Of a DNA stretch of 64,000 nt, positions 1 to 8,569 are shown one piece after another. The first letter of the stretch is position 1. Every line of letters begins with the position of its first letter. Made by a program: the position numbers and the translations under genes. The notes beneath the pieces were generated by a model. It had not been told where the DNA came from and made no database searches. It was given only the letters and a program-made list of their open reading frames with translations. The DNA comes from Methylophilus sp. 14 (GTDB taxonomy: Bacteria > Pseudomonadota > Gammaproteobacteria > Burkholderiales > Methylophilaceae): NCBI RefSeq assembly GCF_015354345.1, contig NZ_JADKYS010000001.1, positions 947,232-1,011,231 on the forward strand. Direction: 5' to 3'.

Positions 1-626
1 TCACTGCCTTCGAACACTTTTTCAAACTGGCGCAGGCTTTCCTGGTATTTGTTGCGGTTGAGCACTATGCCTATGATGGAGGAGCCGATTTCTAGCAGCA
101 TGCGGTGAAACAGACTGGGCTCACGGTGCTCGAAGCTGGAGAGGGCAAAGGTGCCTATGACTTTGTTCTCGGCAGAAAAAATCGGGATAGACCAGCAGGC
201 TTTGACGTCAAACTCATGGGCCAGATGGCGGATATCCTCCCAGCGCTCGTCTGTTAAGGTGTTGCTGACATATTGGACTTTTTGCTGGTAGATGACGTTG
301 CCGCAGGAGCCGCCGCCAGGGCTGGGGCGCAAGCCGTTGATTTTGCCGATTTGTTCTGGACTCAGGCTGGGCGCAGCATAGACATTGAGCTGTTGATTGT
401 GCTCGTCCAATAGCATGACGGAGCTGAAGGCATTGCTCAGCAGGCTTTCTTCCAGGCGGCAGATTTGGTTGATCACTTCCATGTGATCAGCGCCGCGCGC
501 GACTGATTCCAGAATGGCGCGTTGTAATTTGAGCAGCTGATTTTGTTCTTCGATAGATAGCTGGCCGCTATCCAGATGGTTAAGATGTGGAACCGATGAC
601 GCTGAAATGGTGGGTTGTACGCTCAA
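1..626 (-). CDS. GAF-domain signalling protein (partial, C-terminus outside window)
   Basis: The minus strand reads open from about 626 to the window edge and encodes a GAF sensor domain. Recognisable stretches are EEQNQLLKLQRAILESVARG, then a GAF core with SVMLLDEHNQQLNVYAAPSL, a PGGGSCGNV turn, and a closing IPIFSAENKVIGTFAL strand. After the GAF domain the chain continues with FEKVFEGS, which looks like the beginning of a PAS domain, so the full protein may be a multidomain sensor, perhaps of the GGDEF/EAL class; this is inference. An in-frame TGA lies at 641-639, so translation must begin after it. TTG at 626-624 is the first plausible start; the first in-frame ATG is near 484, inside the domain. 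The gene is cut by the window start, so neither its length nor its output domain can be given. Confidence 0.7.
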   Translation of the reverse strand, partial: MSVQPTISASSVPHLNHLDSGQLSIEEQNQLLKLQRAILESVARGADHMEVINQICRLEESLLSNAFSSVMLLDEHNQQLNVYAAPSLSPEQIGKINGLRPSPGGGSCGNVIYQQKVQYVSNTLTDERWEDIRHLAHEFDVKACWSIPIFSAENKVIGTFALSSFEHREPSLFHRMLLEIGSSIIGIVLNRNKYQESLRQFEKVFEGS

Positions 627-709
627 AGCAGTGTCCAGTCATGGATAGAGTGGTTCGTTTGCTAATCAGTGTTGCTCTTTTGTGAATTGATGTCAATAGG
701 TCTCAAAGA

Positions 710-1915
710 TTAGCGCGTTGTTTGAGCGAGTTGCGGCATAACCCATTTACGGAACATGAGCGGGGTGATCATGGTTGTGATCACGCCCATCAGTACGAGC
801 ACGGAGAACAGGTCCTGGCCAATAAAACCACGGTCATAAGCGATGCTGGCAATCACCAGCTCCATGACGCCACGGCCGTTGAGGATAAAGCCTATGCCCA
901 GCGCATCACTTTTGGATAAGCCGATGAGGCGGCCACCCAGCCAGCCAGCGAGGATTTTTGTCACGATAGACACGATGAGCACGACCGCGACAAACCAGAA
1001 TGAATCGATGACTTGCATTTTGAATTCCAGGCCAAGGTAGGCAAAAAATACCGGTGCCAGAAACCCTCCTGTGATTGAGCTCAGGGTTAACTCGAGCTCT
1101 TTATAGCGGGCGGGCAGGAAGAACTTGCGGTCTATGAGCAAGGCCCCAAAAAAAGCGCCAATCACAAAGTGGAAGCCAAGCGCTGCACTGACCGAGCCAA
1201 ATATCAGCACCAGCAGCAATAGCAGGCCAAATAATGCTTCATTGCCTATCAAGTCCACCAGTTTCTCTGACCATTGATCTATGCTGATGCCTTTTTCAAT
1301 GACTTTTTTAATCAGCAGGCTGACGCTGACAATGAGTACAATCAGCAGGATTAGCTTCCAGCTGGCATGGAAAATAGCGGCGCCTACTGCCTGGTAGGAT
1401 TTTTGTTCTGGCAGGTTAAGAATCACGCCCAACACCAGTAGCGCGGCAATATCGTTAAAAATAGCGGTAGCGACTGAATAGCGCGCGATGTTGGAGTCCA
1501 GCAGTTTAAAGCTCTGCAAAATGCTGACGGTGACCGGCAGGGCAGTAATCGAGACACACAAGCCGAGGAAAATCGTGCGGCTGACATCGAGGCCAAAGCC
1601 TATGCCGACCAAAATGCCGCCGGTGAGCGGTAATAGAAATCCTAGCAGGGCAATGACCACGCCTTTGCCGCGCATGGAGTCGATCACTTCCTTGAAGTTC
1701 ATCTCCAGGCCTGCCGAGAGCACGATCAGGAACACGGCGAACTCAGAGATGCCGGACAACGCCGGGGTTGGTGCGATCAGGTTGAGAATGCTGGGGCCCA
1801 GAATCACCCCGGCCAGCATTTCGCCAATAATCGCTGGCTGGTTAAAGCGGCTGAATACTTGTCCTAACAAGCGGGCGGTGACGATGAGGATAAGCAGGGT
1901 AGTCAATAAAGGCAT
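710..1915 (-). CDS. CPA2-family cation:proton antiporter
   Basis: The 401-residue hydrophobic protein has about twelve membrane segments and reads as a Na+/H+ or K+/H+ exchanger of the monovalent cation:proton antiporter-2 family. Diagnostic stretches are the N-terminal FNQPAIIGEMLAGVILGP, the FLIVLSAGLEM segment and IFNDIAALLVLGVIL with the Asn-Asp pair expected in the transport core. It ends soon after the membrane domain, so the cytoplasmic TrkA-N (RCK) nucleotide-binding domain of KefB/KefC is missing; this is the short form of the family. The start ATG gives a typical short N-terminus before the first helix. It follows the GAF gene direction but is a separate unit. The substrate ion cannot be read from sequence. 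Confidence 0.85.
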   Translation of the reverse strand: MPLLTTLLILIVTARLLGQVFSRFNQPAIIGEMLAGVILGPSILNLIAPTPALSGISEFAVFLIVLSAGLEMNFKEVIDSMRGKGVVIALLGFLLPLTGGILVGIGFGLDVSRTIFLGLCVSITALPVTVSILQSFKLLDSNIARYSVATAIFNDIAALLVLGVILNLPEQKSYQAVGAAIFHASWKLILLIVLIVSVSLLIKKVIEKGISIDQWSEKLVDLIGNEALFGLLLLLVLIFGSVSAALGFHFVIGAFFGALLIDRKFFLPARYKELELTLSSITGGFLAPVFFAYLGLEFKMQVIDSFWFVAVVLIVSIVTKILAGWLGGRLIGLSKSDALGIGFILNGRGVMELVIASIAYDRGFIGQDLFSVLVLMGVITTMITPLMFRKWVMPQLAQTTR

Positions 1916-2115
1916 GATTCTCTCTTTGTTTTGTTACCAGACAGCCGCCAGCGTTGGATGGTTCTGCATGTGGGGACGCGCAATAAAAATACATTCATGA
2001 ATGTATAATTATTTAGAGTGTAAAGCATTTATGCAGGCAATGGCACGCCTCGCTTGTAAAAAAGAGCAGGTGATTGAACGCGTAGGAAGGTAAAACTGAG
2101 TGGTGCTGCCAGCGC

Positions 2116-3693
2116 TTAGTTGGCAAACACTTGTATCATTTCTTTGCGGTTTTTGCGCGTACGTTTGTTGGCGTACATGCGTTTGTCGGCAATGCGCATC
2201 AGCTCTTCGGTATTGCTGGCTTCATGGGCAAAGACCACGCCCATGCTGGCGCCAGCGCTGACAAACCCTTCTTTTTGCATTTGCAGATGTGTGTATTCAA
2301 GCTGATGCTGGCACCACTCTACATCATCCTCATGACAGACAATGGCAAATTCATCGCCACCCAGACGATATAACTGGCCGTGGATATCCAGTTTTTTGGA
2401 TAGGATCTGGCTGAAGCTTTTTAATAAATGATCGCCAGCATCGTGGCCGAAATGGTCGTTCACATATTTAAGGTTATCCATGTCCAGAAACATCAAGCAA
2501 CCATGTTCTGGAAACTGTAGCATTTGGTTTTCAAGCGCATGCCGGTTCGGCATCTCCGTGAGCCTGTCTGTCATGGCTAATGAGCGTGTGCTTTGCAGTT
2601 CTGCCAGCATGTGCTCTTTTTCTTTATGCAAGCGGTTAATCTGGAAGGCGACCAGTAGCGAGAGCATGATGGCTTCCACCGCAACGGCGATCAGGCCGAG
2701 TTGTTCTATGGTCCAGGCGTTGGAGGTCAGGCGTTCTGCCGTGATGGATAATCCGCCCAGTACACCAAAGACGGTGATGGCAATCAGGTAGAGTTGGGCA
2801 ATGCGGTGTTTTTTCAAGCTAAGCCTGATGCCGCAGATCAGGCCAAATGTCAGGAAAATGGCAACGCCAAATCTATCCATTTCCAGCATCCAGTTAGGGA
2901 AGATCATGGCTGTGACCAGTAGGGCCAGCAGTGCGATACGGGCTAGCAGGGACAGATGATAAAGCTTGGGGTGGTGCAACGGGTTGATGCCTAGCAAGTG
3001 GCAAACAAAGCTGACATAAGCCAGGTTGGAGAACAGGATAGGCAAGCTGGTGAGGTAGAACCAATGCCATTCAAACAACTGCTTAAAGGCACCCAGCGCC
3101 GCACTTTGGAAAACCAGGTTGCCGAGGATAAACAGGGCGTACATACGCTCGGTCGCATGGCCGGGGGCGGCGCCTATCGCTGCATAATAGGAGAAGATGC
3201 CTAATAGCACACCGAGCAGCAACAGGCTGGTCGCGCTGGTGAAGTTGACCTGCTGCTGATAGCTGGCCAGTTCAGAGACAAACACTTCAGGTTGTGCCAG
3301 GTAATAAGGTGATTGCAGCCAGGTGATCAACCGGTAGGTACCAGGCGTCAGGTGAATAATACGGCCATGCCTGAGCATGAAAGGATCGCTTTCAGGACTG
3401 CTTAAACCGCCTTTGATAATGCTGGTCTGTTGATTACTGTCGGTGATTTCATGTTGGAAATGCGCGATAGTCGAGGTGTTTTTGAAGTCAATCACATACT
3501 GGTCTGCATGCGAAATCTTCAACACGCTTTGGCAGACGAATTTACCGCCTTGCAGCGGAATGCTGGCAACAATCACCCCTTTGCTGTTCATGCAGGTCGT
3601 GCCGAGCAGGGTCGGCGCGGCTGCTGAGGCCTGCGGCATCAGGGAAACCCATAACGCAATCAGCATCCAGAATAAGAAACGTTGCAAGCCCAT
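2116..3693 (-). CDS. Membrane diguanylate cyclase, 7TMR-DISM plus GGDEF
   Basis: The protein makes cyclic di-GMP from GTP. An N-terminal signal/anchor (MGLQRFLFWMLIALW) is followed by a periplasmic sensing domain of the 7TMR-DISMED2 type (roughly residues 30-165), seven membrane helices (about 170-375), a short coiled segment and a C-terminal GGDEF domain. The active site reads RLGGDEFAIV and is intact. The RxxD inhibitory site expected just upstream is replaced by DIHG, so product inhibition at the I-site is probably lost. An ATG 66 bases further upstream (3759) is possible, but the start used here places a good signal sequence at the N-terminus. The ligand of the sensor domain is unknown; carbohydrates are proposed for this family in general. 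Confidence 0.85.
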   Translation of the reverse strand: MGLQRFLFWMLIALWVSLMPQASAAAPTLLGTTCMNSKGVIVASIPLQGGKFVCQSVLKISHADQYVIDFKNTSTIAHFQHEITDSNQQTSIIKGGLSSPESDPFMLRHGRIIHLTPGTYRLITWLQSPYYLAQPEVFVSELASYQQQVNFTSATSLLLLGVLLGIFSYYAAIGAAPGHATERMYALFILGNLVFQSAALGAFKQLFEWHWFYLTSLPILFSNLAYVSFVCHLLGINPLHHPKLYHLSLLARIALLALLVTAMIFPNWMLEMDRFGVAIFLTFGLICGIRLSLKKHRIAQLYLIAITVFGVLGGLSITAERLTSNAWTIEQLGLIAVAVEAIMLSLLVAFQINRLHKEKEHMLAELQSTRSLAMTDRLTEMPNRHALENQMLQFPEHGCLMFLDMDNLKYVNDHFGHDAGDHLLKSFSQILSKKLDIHGQLYRLGGDEFAIVCHEDDVEWCQHQLEYTHLQMQKEGFVSAGASMGVVFAHEASNTEELMRIADKRMYANKRTRKNRKEMIQVFAN

Positions 3694-3808
3694 TGTCCAG
3701 TAAAGTATCAAATCTCGAGGCAGTGTACATGAAACATTCCGTAGGGCGGACGTGAGCAAGCATTAAATAAGGCAAAGAATTACTAACTAACGTGTGGCAA
3801 ATGGCCAA

Positions 3809-3834
3809 TAAAAAACCCGCATAAATGCGGGTTG
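3809..3834 (-). terminator. Rho-independent terminator after the small lipoprotein gene
   Basis: On the minus strand the hairpin AACCCGCAT-TTAT-GCGGGTT is followed directly by a T run. It lies 19 bases after the stop of the lipoprotein gene at 3853-4101 and separates it from the cyclase gene. Confidence 0.8.
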
Positions 3835-3852
3835 CAGACAGGCTGAGAATGC

Positions 3853-4101
3853 TTATTTGTCTTCGACAGCGGCTTTCGCTGCGTCTGCCGTTTCTGCGGC
3901 TTGCTGCTCAGCGGCAGCCGCAGCTTCTTTTGCTGCCTGAACTGCATCTGCGGCGGCATCTTTGGCTTCGCTGGCCGCTGTGTCAGCATGTTCTTGTGCA
4001 GATTCAATGGCTTGTTCAATCTGTGGCTCTTTGTCACCGCAAGCCACCAACAGTGTGCTGCTCAAGGTAGCAATCAGTAATAAACGAATAAATGATGACA
4101 T
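3853..4101 (-). CDS. Small Ala-rich helical lipoprotein
   Basis: An 82-residue protein with a signal peptide ending in the lipobox LLVAC, so it should be lipidated at Cys21 and anchored in the envelope. The mature part is almost entirely Ala, Glu, Lys, Asp and Gln with repeated AA-D/E-AA patterns, and is expected to form one long amphipathic helix or coiled coil, in the manner of Lpp or small tail-fibre-like lipoproteins. No catalytic motif is visible. It has its own terminator and sits between the cyclase and Kbp-like genes. Function is unknown; a structural or stress role is only a guess. Confidence 0.75.
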   Translation of the reverse strand: MSSFIRLLLIATLSSTLLVACGDKEPQIEQAIESAQEHADTAASEAKDAAADAVQAAKEAAAAAEQQAAETADAAKAAVEDK

Positions 4102-4151
4102 GGTCGTGTCCTTTTATAAGATGAGGGGTTGGCTATTGTGATGTGCGACGA

Positions 4152-4649
4152 TTAATCTGGGATACGCAAGACCTGGCCCGGATAGATTTTGTCCGGGTGG
4201 TTGAGCATAGGACGATTTGCCTCAAAGATTTTCATATAGCTATTGGCATTGCCATACATTTCTTTGGCGACCTTAGACAAAGTATCCCCTTTCACCACCG
4301 TGTAAAACCTGGCTTCAGGGGCTGGGCTGGGGACGTGCAACTGGTCTTGCACCGCTTCTACACCTGCGACATTGCCGCAGCAAAGCAGGATTTTTTCTTT
4401 ATTTTCTTGCGTATCAATATTGCCTTGTACGATGACAGTGCCACTAGCGCCATCAAATTTCACATCATAGCCGGTGGTCGGTAAATTGTTTTTGGCAATA
4501 TAGCTTTGAATGGCTTGGGCCGCGGCCGCGTTAGCCGCGTCAACGTTTACCGGGGTAGGCGCCTTGCTGGCTGTTTCCTGCGTAGCTTTGGCTTCTCCGG
4601 CGCCAAACAGTTTTTCACCTGCTTCTTTGATAAAAGAAAATAATCCCAT
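4152..4649 (-). CDS. kbp: BON-LysM protein, Kbp (YgaU)-like
   Basis: The 165-residue protein begins MGLFSFIKEAGEKLFG, as in the Escherichia coli potassium-binding protein Kbp/YgaU. It then has a BON domain (about residues 45-95, with YDVKFDGASGTVIVQGNI) and a C-terminal LysM domain (about 115-163, from FYTVVKGDTLSKVAKEMYG to GQVLRIPD). The start is chosen at 4649 because AGGAGC sits at proper spacing before it; the 22 codons available upstream are not part of the family. Kbp in E. coli is cytoplasmic and binds K+; there is no signal peptide here either. Family assignment is firm, the potassium role is inferred by homology. Confidence 0.88.
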   Translation of the reverse strand: MGLFSFIKEAGEKLFGAGEAKATQETASKAPTPVNVDAANAAAAQAIQSYIAKNNLPTTGYDVKFDGASGTVIVQGNIDTQENKEKILLCCGNVAGVEAVQDQLHVPSPAPEARFYTVVKGDTLSKVAKEMYGNANSYMKIFEANRPMLNHPDKIYPGQVLRIPD

Positions 4650-4742
4650 CACTTGCTCCTGACTTGTTATTTTATGAAAAGAAATTTCATCATAGCAAAT
4701 TGGCGCCGCGGTCACTACCCGTTGCGCTTAAAAATGTCGCTG

Positions 4743-5345
4743 CTAGGGCAAAGTTTGTAACTGGCTGGCAATCTGCTCACTCAGCAGGTCCAGGTCCTGG
4801 CCCAAGGCACGTACCAAGGCTGGATAACCGTTTTCAGCCAACGGTGTGCTGAACTTGAATGCCCGGCTGGGGCCTGGCACCTGATTGGCGCTGATAAGTT
4901 GCCATTGCCCGCTGAGGACGGCATAACCGCGCATTTGCCCGTGAAACTGCTCTATGGTCAGGTGCAGGGTGTTGGTGGCGGGCAAGCCAGGTTGCGGATC
5001 AACCACAAGGGTGTTTCCTAATCGGCTGGCGAGGCGTGCGCGCAGGCCGCGTCGTAACTCCTGCGACAGGTTGTCTACCCAAAGATGGTCACGTGCTGGC
5101 TGCATAGTGATATCGTCGGTCTGGATGATGATGCGGTCTGTATCCAGGTAATCTGCCAACTGGAGACGGCCAAGTGCGAGGGTGCGCGTCAGTGTGGGCG
5201 TTTGCGTGGTGGCAGCCTGCGGCGTTGTTACTTCCGGCAGGCTGTAACGTTCAGTTTTCACCGGCGGGTTGGATTTGAAACAGCCGCTCAAGCTGAGCCC
5301 CAGCAATACCGCCAGCCCAAATCGTAATTGTGTTTTTTTTGTCAT
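4743..5345 (-). CDS. pqiC: PqiC-type ABC transport auxiliary lipoprotein
   Basis: The 200-residue lipoprotein has the lipobox LSLSGC and the ABC-type transport auxiliary domain (Pfam family containing PqiC/YmbA), seen in the segment RYSLPEV followed by LALGRLQLADYLDTDRI. It closes the pqiA-pqiB-pqiC operon. In E. coli PqiC is an outer-membrane lipoprotein that joins the PqiB needle to form a lipid-transport channel spanning the periplasm; the same role is inferred. The gene starts 12 bases after the stop codon of pqiB. Confidence 0.85.
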   Translation of the reverse strand: MTKKTQLRFGLAVLLGLSLSGCFKSNPPVKTERYSLPEVTTPQAATTQTPTLTRTLALGRLQLADYLDTDRIIIQTDDITMQPARDHLWVDNLSQELRRGLRARLASRLGNTLVVDPQPGLPATNTLHLTIEQFHGQMRGYAVLSGQWQLISANQVPGPSRAFKFSTPLAENGYPALVRALGQDLDLLSEQIASQLQTLP

Positions 5346-5357
5346 CAGTCGCTTTCC

Positions 5358-7019
5358 TTACGGGGCTGCCGGTGCCATTGGCACAGGGTCGTTAGCTGGT
5401 TTGCGGTCAAACAGGATGGCATTAGGCTGCTCATTCAGGGTGCGTGCCAGCGGCTGGATATCACGCAATGCTTTATCCAGGCGTTGCAGGGTGGTGGTCA
5501 GCTCCTGGTAGGCCGGGGATTCTGGCGACAAGCCTTTCAATGTCGTGCGCAGTTCCTGCATGGTCTGGTTGATATTGGCTGGCATCTGCTGCAAGTCCGG
5601 TTGGCTGAGCAGTTGATTCACTTGCTGGCTTAGGGCACGGATTTCCTGCATGGTTTTCTCAGACTGCTGCAGGTTTTTATCCAGGCCGGACAAGACTGGT
5701 TCGACTTTCAAACCATTAAGTTTATCCAGCAGGTCAGACAGCTTCTGTTCAATCTGGGCCAGGTTAGTCGAGGTGGTGGGCATCACTGGCAAGCCTTCAA
5801 AGCGCTCGCGCTTGTAAGCTTTAGGGCCGTGTCCATTCATATTGAGGTCAACAAATACCGAGCCCGTGATCAGGTTGCCGGATTTAAGGGTGGCATGCAG
5901 GCCACGCTGCAACATCTGCGCGATGCGGGTTTTCCATTCTTCGAGGTCCGCCTTGTCATTATCGGCCAGGCGGCCAGGTTCCAGGTGGATTAACACCGGG
6001 ATGGCGTAACGGAAGTCTTTTTTACGTTCTGGCGAGTTAAATTTCCACGGCACATTCATCACCGTGCCCACGCGCAAGCCGCGAAACTCTACCGGCGCAC
6101 CTTTGGATAGACCGCGTACGGTGTCATCTACCAGCAGCACATATTCCAGGTATTGGTCGTAGGTTTGCTGGCGTGCCGCCTCTTCATTGGCGAACAGTTC
6201 AAAGGTGGCCTCGGAGCGCACCGGTTGGCCCATCGGCCTGTCATCGACATGGCCGAAGCTGACGCCACCTGCGATGAGGGACTCCACGGTAGGAATATTG
6301 GCCTTAAAGCCTTCGGAGTCCAGTTTGACATCAATGCCCACGGTGGTCCAGAAGCGTGTGTTGTCGGTGACGAGCACATCGTAAGGATGTTCGACAAAGA
6401 GTTCATGTTGCATCTGGCGTTGCTTGGGATCAAAGGTAGCACTGACCACGCGGCCTACGCGCAAGCCCTGGTAACTCACCGGATCACCCACGCGCAAAGA
6501 ATTGCCGACTTTGCCGATCAGGTTGACGTGCACGCCTTTGGCACCATTGAGTGAAATTGGCGGTTGATCCAGTACGGTGAACTGGTCGGTTTCTTCCTGG
6601 CTTTTGCCCGGTTGCAATTGAATATAAGACCCGGAAATCACCGTATTCAGGCCGCTGATGCCTTCTAGCCCGATGCGTGGTTTGACCACCCACAATTGGG
6701 TGTCTTTGACCAGCATGGGTTGCGCTTTAGGCGTGATGCGCGCCAGTACTTCAATATGGGTGAGGTCTTCTGACAGCGTGACTTGTTCCACCAGGCCGAT
6801 ATCTACGCTATGCACCTTGATTTTGGTTTTGCCTGCTTCTATGCCCTCTGCGTTAGTGAGCGAGAGGGTGATTTGTTTGCCCGCCTTGGTGTAGTTATCG
6901 TAAATGAGCCACAAGCCGATGAGCAGGGCGACGATAGGGACGATCCAGATAGGCGACAGCCTGGCCTGTTTGCTGACTTTGGCCAGCAACTGGGTATTTT
7001 CTTGGTTACTTTCTGTCAT
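5358..7019 (-). CDS. pqiB: PqiB, MCE-domain intermembrane lipid transport protein
   Basis: A 553-residue protein with one N-terminal membrane helix (about residues 22-42, IWIVPIVALLIGLWLIY) and three MCE domains in tandem, typical of PqiB (usual length about 545). The third MCE domain is followed by a long helical region (about 420-540, LSDLLDKLNGLKV onward) that forms the periplasm-spanning tube in the family. The start at 7019 overlaps the end of pqiA by 14 bases, which suggests translational coupling; a longer reading frame begins at 7058 but would extend further into pqiA. The role is lipid transfer between inner and outer membranes. Confidence 0.92.
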   Translation of the reverse strand: MTESNQENTQLLAKVSKQARLSPIWIVPIVALLIGLWLIYDNYTKAGKQITLSLTNAEGIEAGKTKIKVHSVDIGLVEQVTLSEDLTHIEVLARITPKAQPMLVKDTQLWVVKPRIGLEGISGLNTVISGSYIQLQPGKSQEETDQFTVLDQPPISLNGAKGVHVNLIGKVGNSLRVGDPVSYQGLRVGRVVSATFDPKQRQMQHELFVEHPYDVLVTDNTRFWTTVGIDVKLDSEGFKANIPTVESLIAGGVSFGHVDDRPMGQPVRSEATFELFANEEAARQQTYDQYLEYVLLVDDTVRGLSKGAPVEFRGLRVGTVMNVPWKFNSPERKKDFRYAIPVLIHLEPGRLADNDKADLEEWKTRIAQMLQRGLHATLKSGNLITGSVFVDLNMNGHGPKAYKRERFEGLPVMPTTSTNLAQIEQKLSDLLDKLNGLKVEPVLSGLDKNLQQSEKTMQEIRALSQQVNQLLSQPDLQQMPANINQTMQELRTTLKGLSPESPAYQELTTTLQRLDKALRDIQPLARTLNEQPNAILFDRKPANDPVPMAPAAP

Positions 7020-8331
7020 GCGTATTTCCTTGGATATCCCAGAGCAGGCGCGGGTCAAACGCCATGGCAGCTAGCATGGTGGTAATTACCACCGCGCAAA
7101 ACGCCAGTGCTGCCGGGCCGGGCAACACTGACATCAGATTGCCAGATTGTATCAAGGCCACCATGATGGCGACGACAAATACATCGACCATGGACCAGCG
7201 GCCTATGAGTTCTGTCAGGCGGTAAAGCCTGGTTTTTTGCTGCGCACTCAGTGGGCCTGGGTGTTGTGCCAGGCAGGTGAGTAACACTAGTATCAGCATT
7301 TTAATAATCGGCACCAGTACGCTGGCAACAAAAATGACCACGGCAATCGGCTCTGAGCCATGTTGCCATAGCTCCAGCATGCCGCCAATAATGGTGGACG
7401 AGTGTGTCTGTCCCAATGAGGTGGTGATCATCATTGGGTAAGCATTGGCGGGGATGTAGAGCACGGCCGCGGTGATTAATAATGCCCAGGTAAACTCCAG
7501 GCTGTTGGGTTTGCGCATATGCAGGGTGCTGCCACAGCGGCTACATGCATAAATCGTTGCTGTCGTAGAAGCAGGGAGAGTGTTGATCAGGCCGCAAGTG
7601 GTGCAACCCGTGGCATGTTGCTCAGCCGCATTCATCCCGCAATGAATGCTGGTATCTGGCGGCGGCTCACCAGCCAGGCGATACCATAACCAGTCGATAT
7701 CGACTGAGCGTGTGGTCATCAGCAACAGCAGCGCAAACACGCAATAGGCCCAGAACGAAGCGCCTAGCTGCACCTCGCCAATGTCGGTCAACTTCACCAG
7801 GCTGACCAGCGCGGCCACCATAAACACATCGGCCATCATCCACGGGTGCAGGCGCGAAAACAGGCGCGCAATGACATCGCTGTAAGCGCGCGGTACCCTG
7901 CGCAATACATTGGCCTGCATCAGCATCACGCCAATTAAATATAAGGCGGGCAAGATAAACGCAGTGCAACTGACAATAAGTGCCACCAGCGGTTGATGCA
8001 CATCGACCAGGGTGACGGCGGTCTGCGGCAGTTCAATCTGCGTATCCAGCCCATTGGTATCCATGCTGATAAACGGAAATGCCACGGCGATCAGTAAGGT
8101 CAGTAATGCGCTCATGGCCAGCGCAATGCTACGCTGCACCGGATGCAAATGGCGCCTGGCCAACACATGCCCACAGCGTGGGCAACTGGCGTGCTCACCC
8201 GGGCGTAGCACGGGAATCGCACTCACCATGTCGCAGGCGCGACAGGCGCGTAATCGTCGCCATTTTGTCGTTTGCTGGGTCGTCATGCTGATGGATAAAA
8301 GTGGATGGTTTAACTGGCTAGTCACTGTCAT
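7006..8331 (-). CDS. pqiA: PqiA, membrane partner of PqiB
   Basis: A 441-residue membrane protein made of two repeated PqiA domains, each with a zinc-ribbon-like Cys motif (CRACDMV and CPRCG in the first, CTTCGLI and CSRCG in the second) and four membrane helices. It is the inner-membrane component of the Pqi lipid transporter. First gene of the pqiABC operon. The long frame starts at 8331, but a second ATG at 8286 (MTTQQTTKWRRLRACRACD) brings the first Cys motif close to the N-terminus as in homologues; neither has a strong ribosome site, so the start is uncertain by 15 codons. Confidence 0.9.
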   Translation of the reverse strand: MTVTSQLNHPLLSISMTTQQTTKWRRLRACRACDMVSAIPVLRPGEHASCPRCGHVLARRHLHPVQRSIALAMSALLTLLIAVAFPFISMDTNGLDTQIELPQTAVTLVDVHQPLVALIVSCTAFILPALYLIGVMLMQANVLRRVPRAYSDVIARLFSRLHPWMMADVFMVAALVSLVKLTDIGEVQLGASFWAYCVFALLLLMTTRSVDIDWLWYRLAGEPPPDTSIHCGMNAAEQHATGCTTCGLINTLPASTTATIYACSRCGSTLHMRKPNSLEFTWALLITAAVLYIPANAYPMMITTSLGQTHSSTIIGGMLELWQHGSEPIAVVIFVASVLVPIIKMLILVLLTCLAQHPGPLSAQQKTRLYRLTELIGRWSMVDVFVVAIMVALIQSGNLMSVLPGPAALAFCAVVITTMLAAMAFDPRLLWDIQGNTHDRK

Positions 8332-8434
8332 GGTAAACGGATTGGATTTGAACAGGCAAGAAAAATTGCAGCTGTTCTCTTGCTCATGGCTGACTGATCT
8401 TATTGTTAGGCCTCATTCTTTGGCCGTACGCCTG

Positions 8435-8569
8435 TCAGGCATGAAAGCCCGCCATATACATCAATGCCTTAATCAACAGGCTGGCCAGGGCCAAGGCGAT
8501 GATGCTGACCAGCCAGATCCCGAAAAACCAGCCCAGGCGTTTAAGCGCATGTTTTTGAGCGTGCGTCAT
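8435..8569 (-). CDS. DUF2474-type small membrane protein of the bd oxidase
   Basis: A 44-residue gene whose ATG overlaps the TAA of the oxidase subunit II gene by one base (TAATG). The peptide starts MTHAQKHALKRLGWFFGIWL and has a single membrane helix (about residues 13-38). Small one-helix proteins in this position are known partners of bd-type oxidases (CydX in E. coli; DUF2474 proteins with the cyanide-insensitive type). The size, position and WFFGIW motif fit DUF2474. A role in assembly or stability of the oxidase is inferred from family knowledge. Confidence 0.75.
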   Translation of the reverse strand: MTHAQKHALKRLGWFFGIWLVSIIALALASLLIKALMYMAGFHA

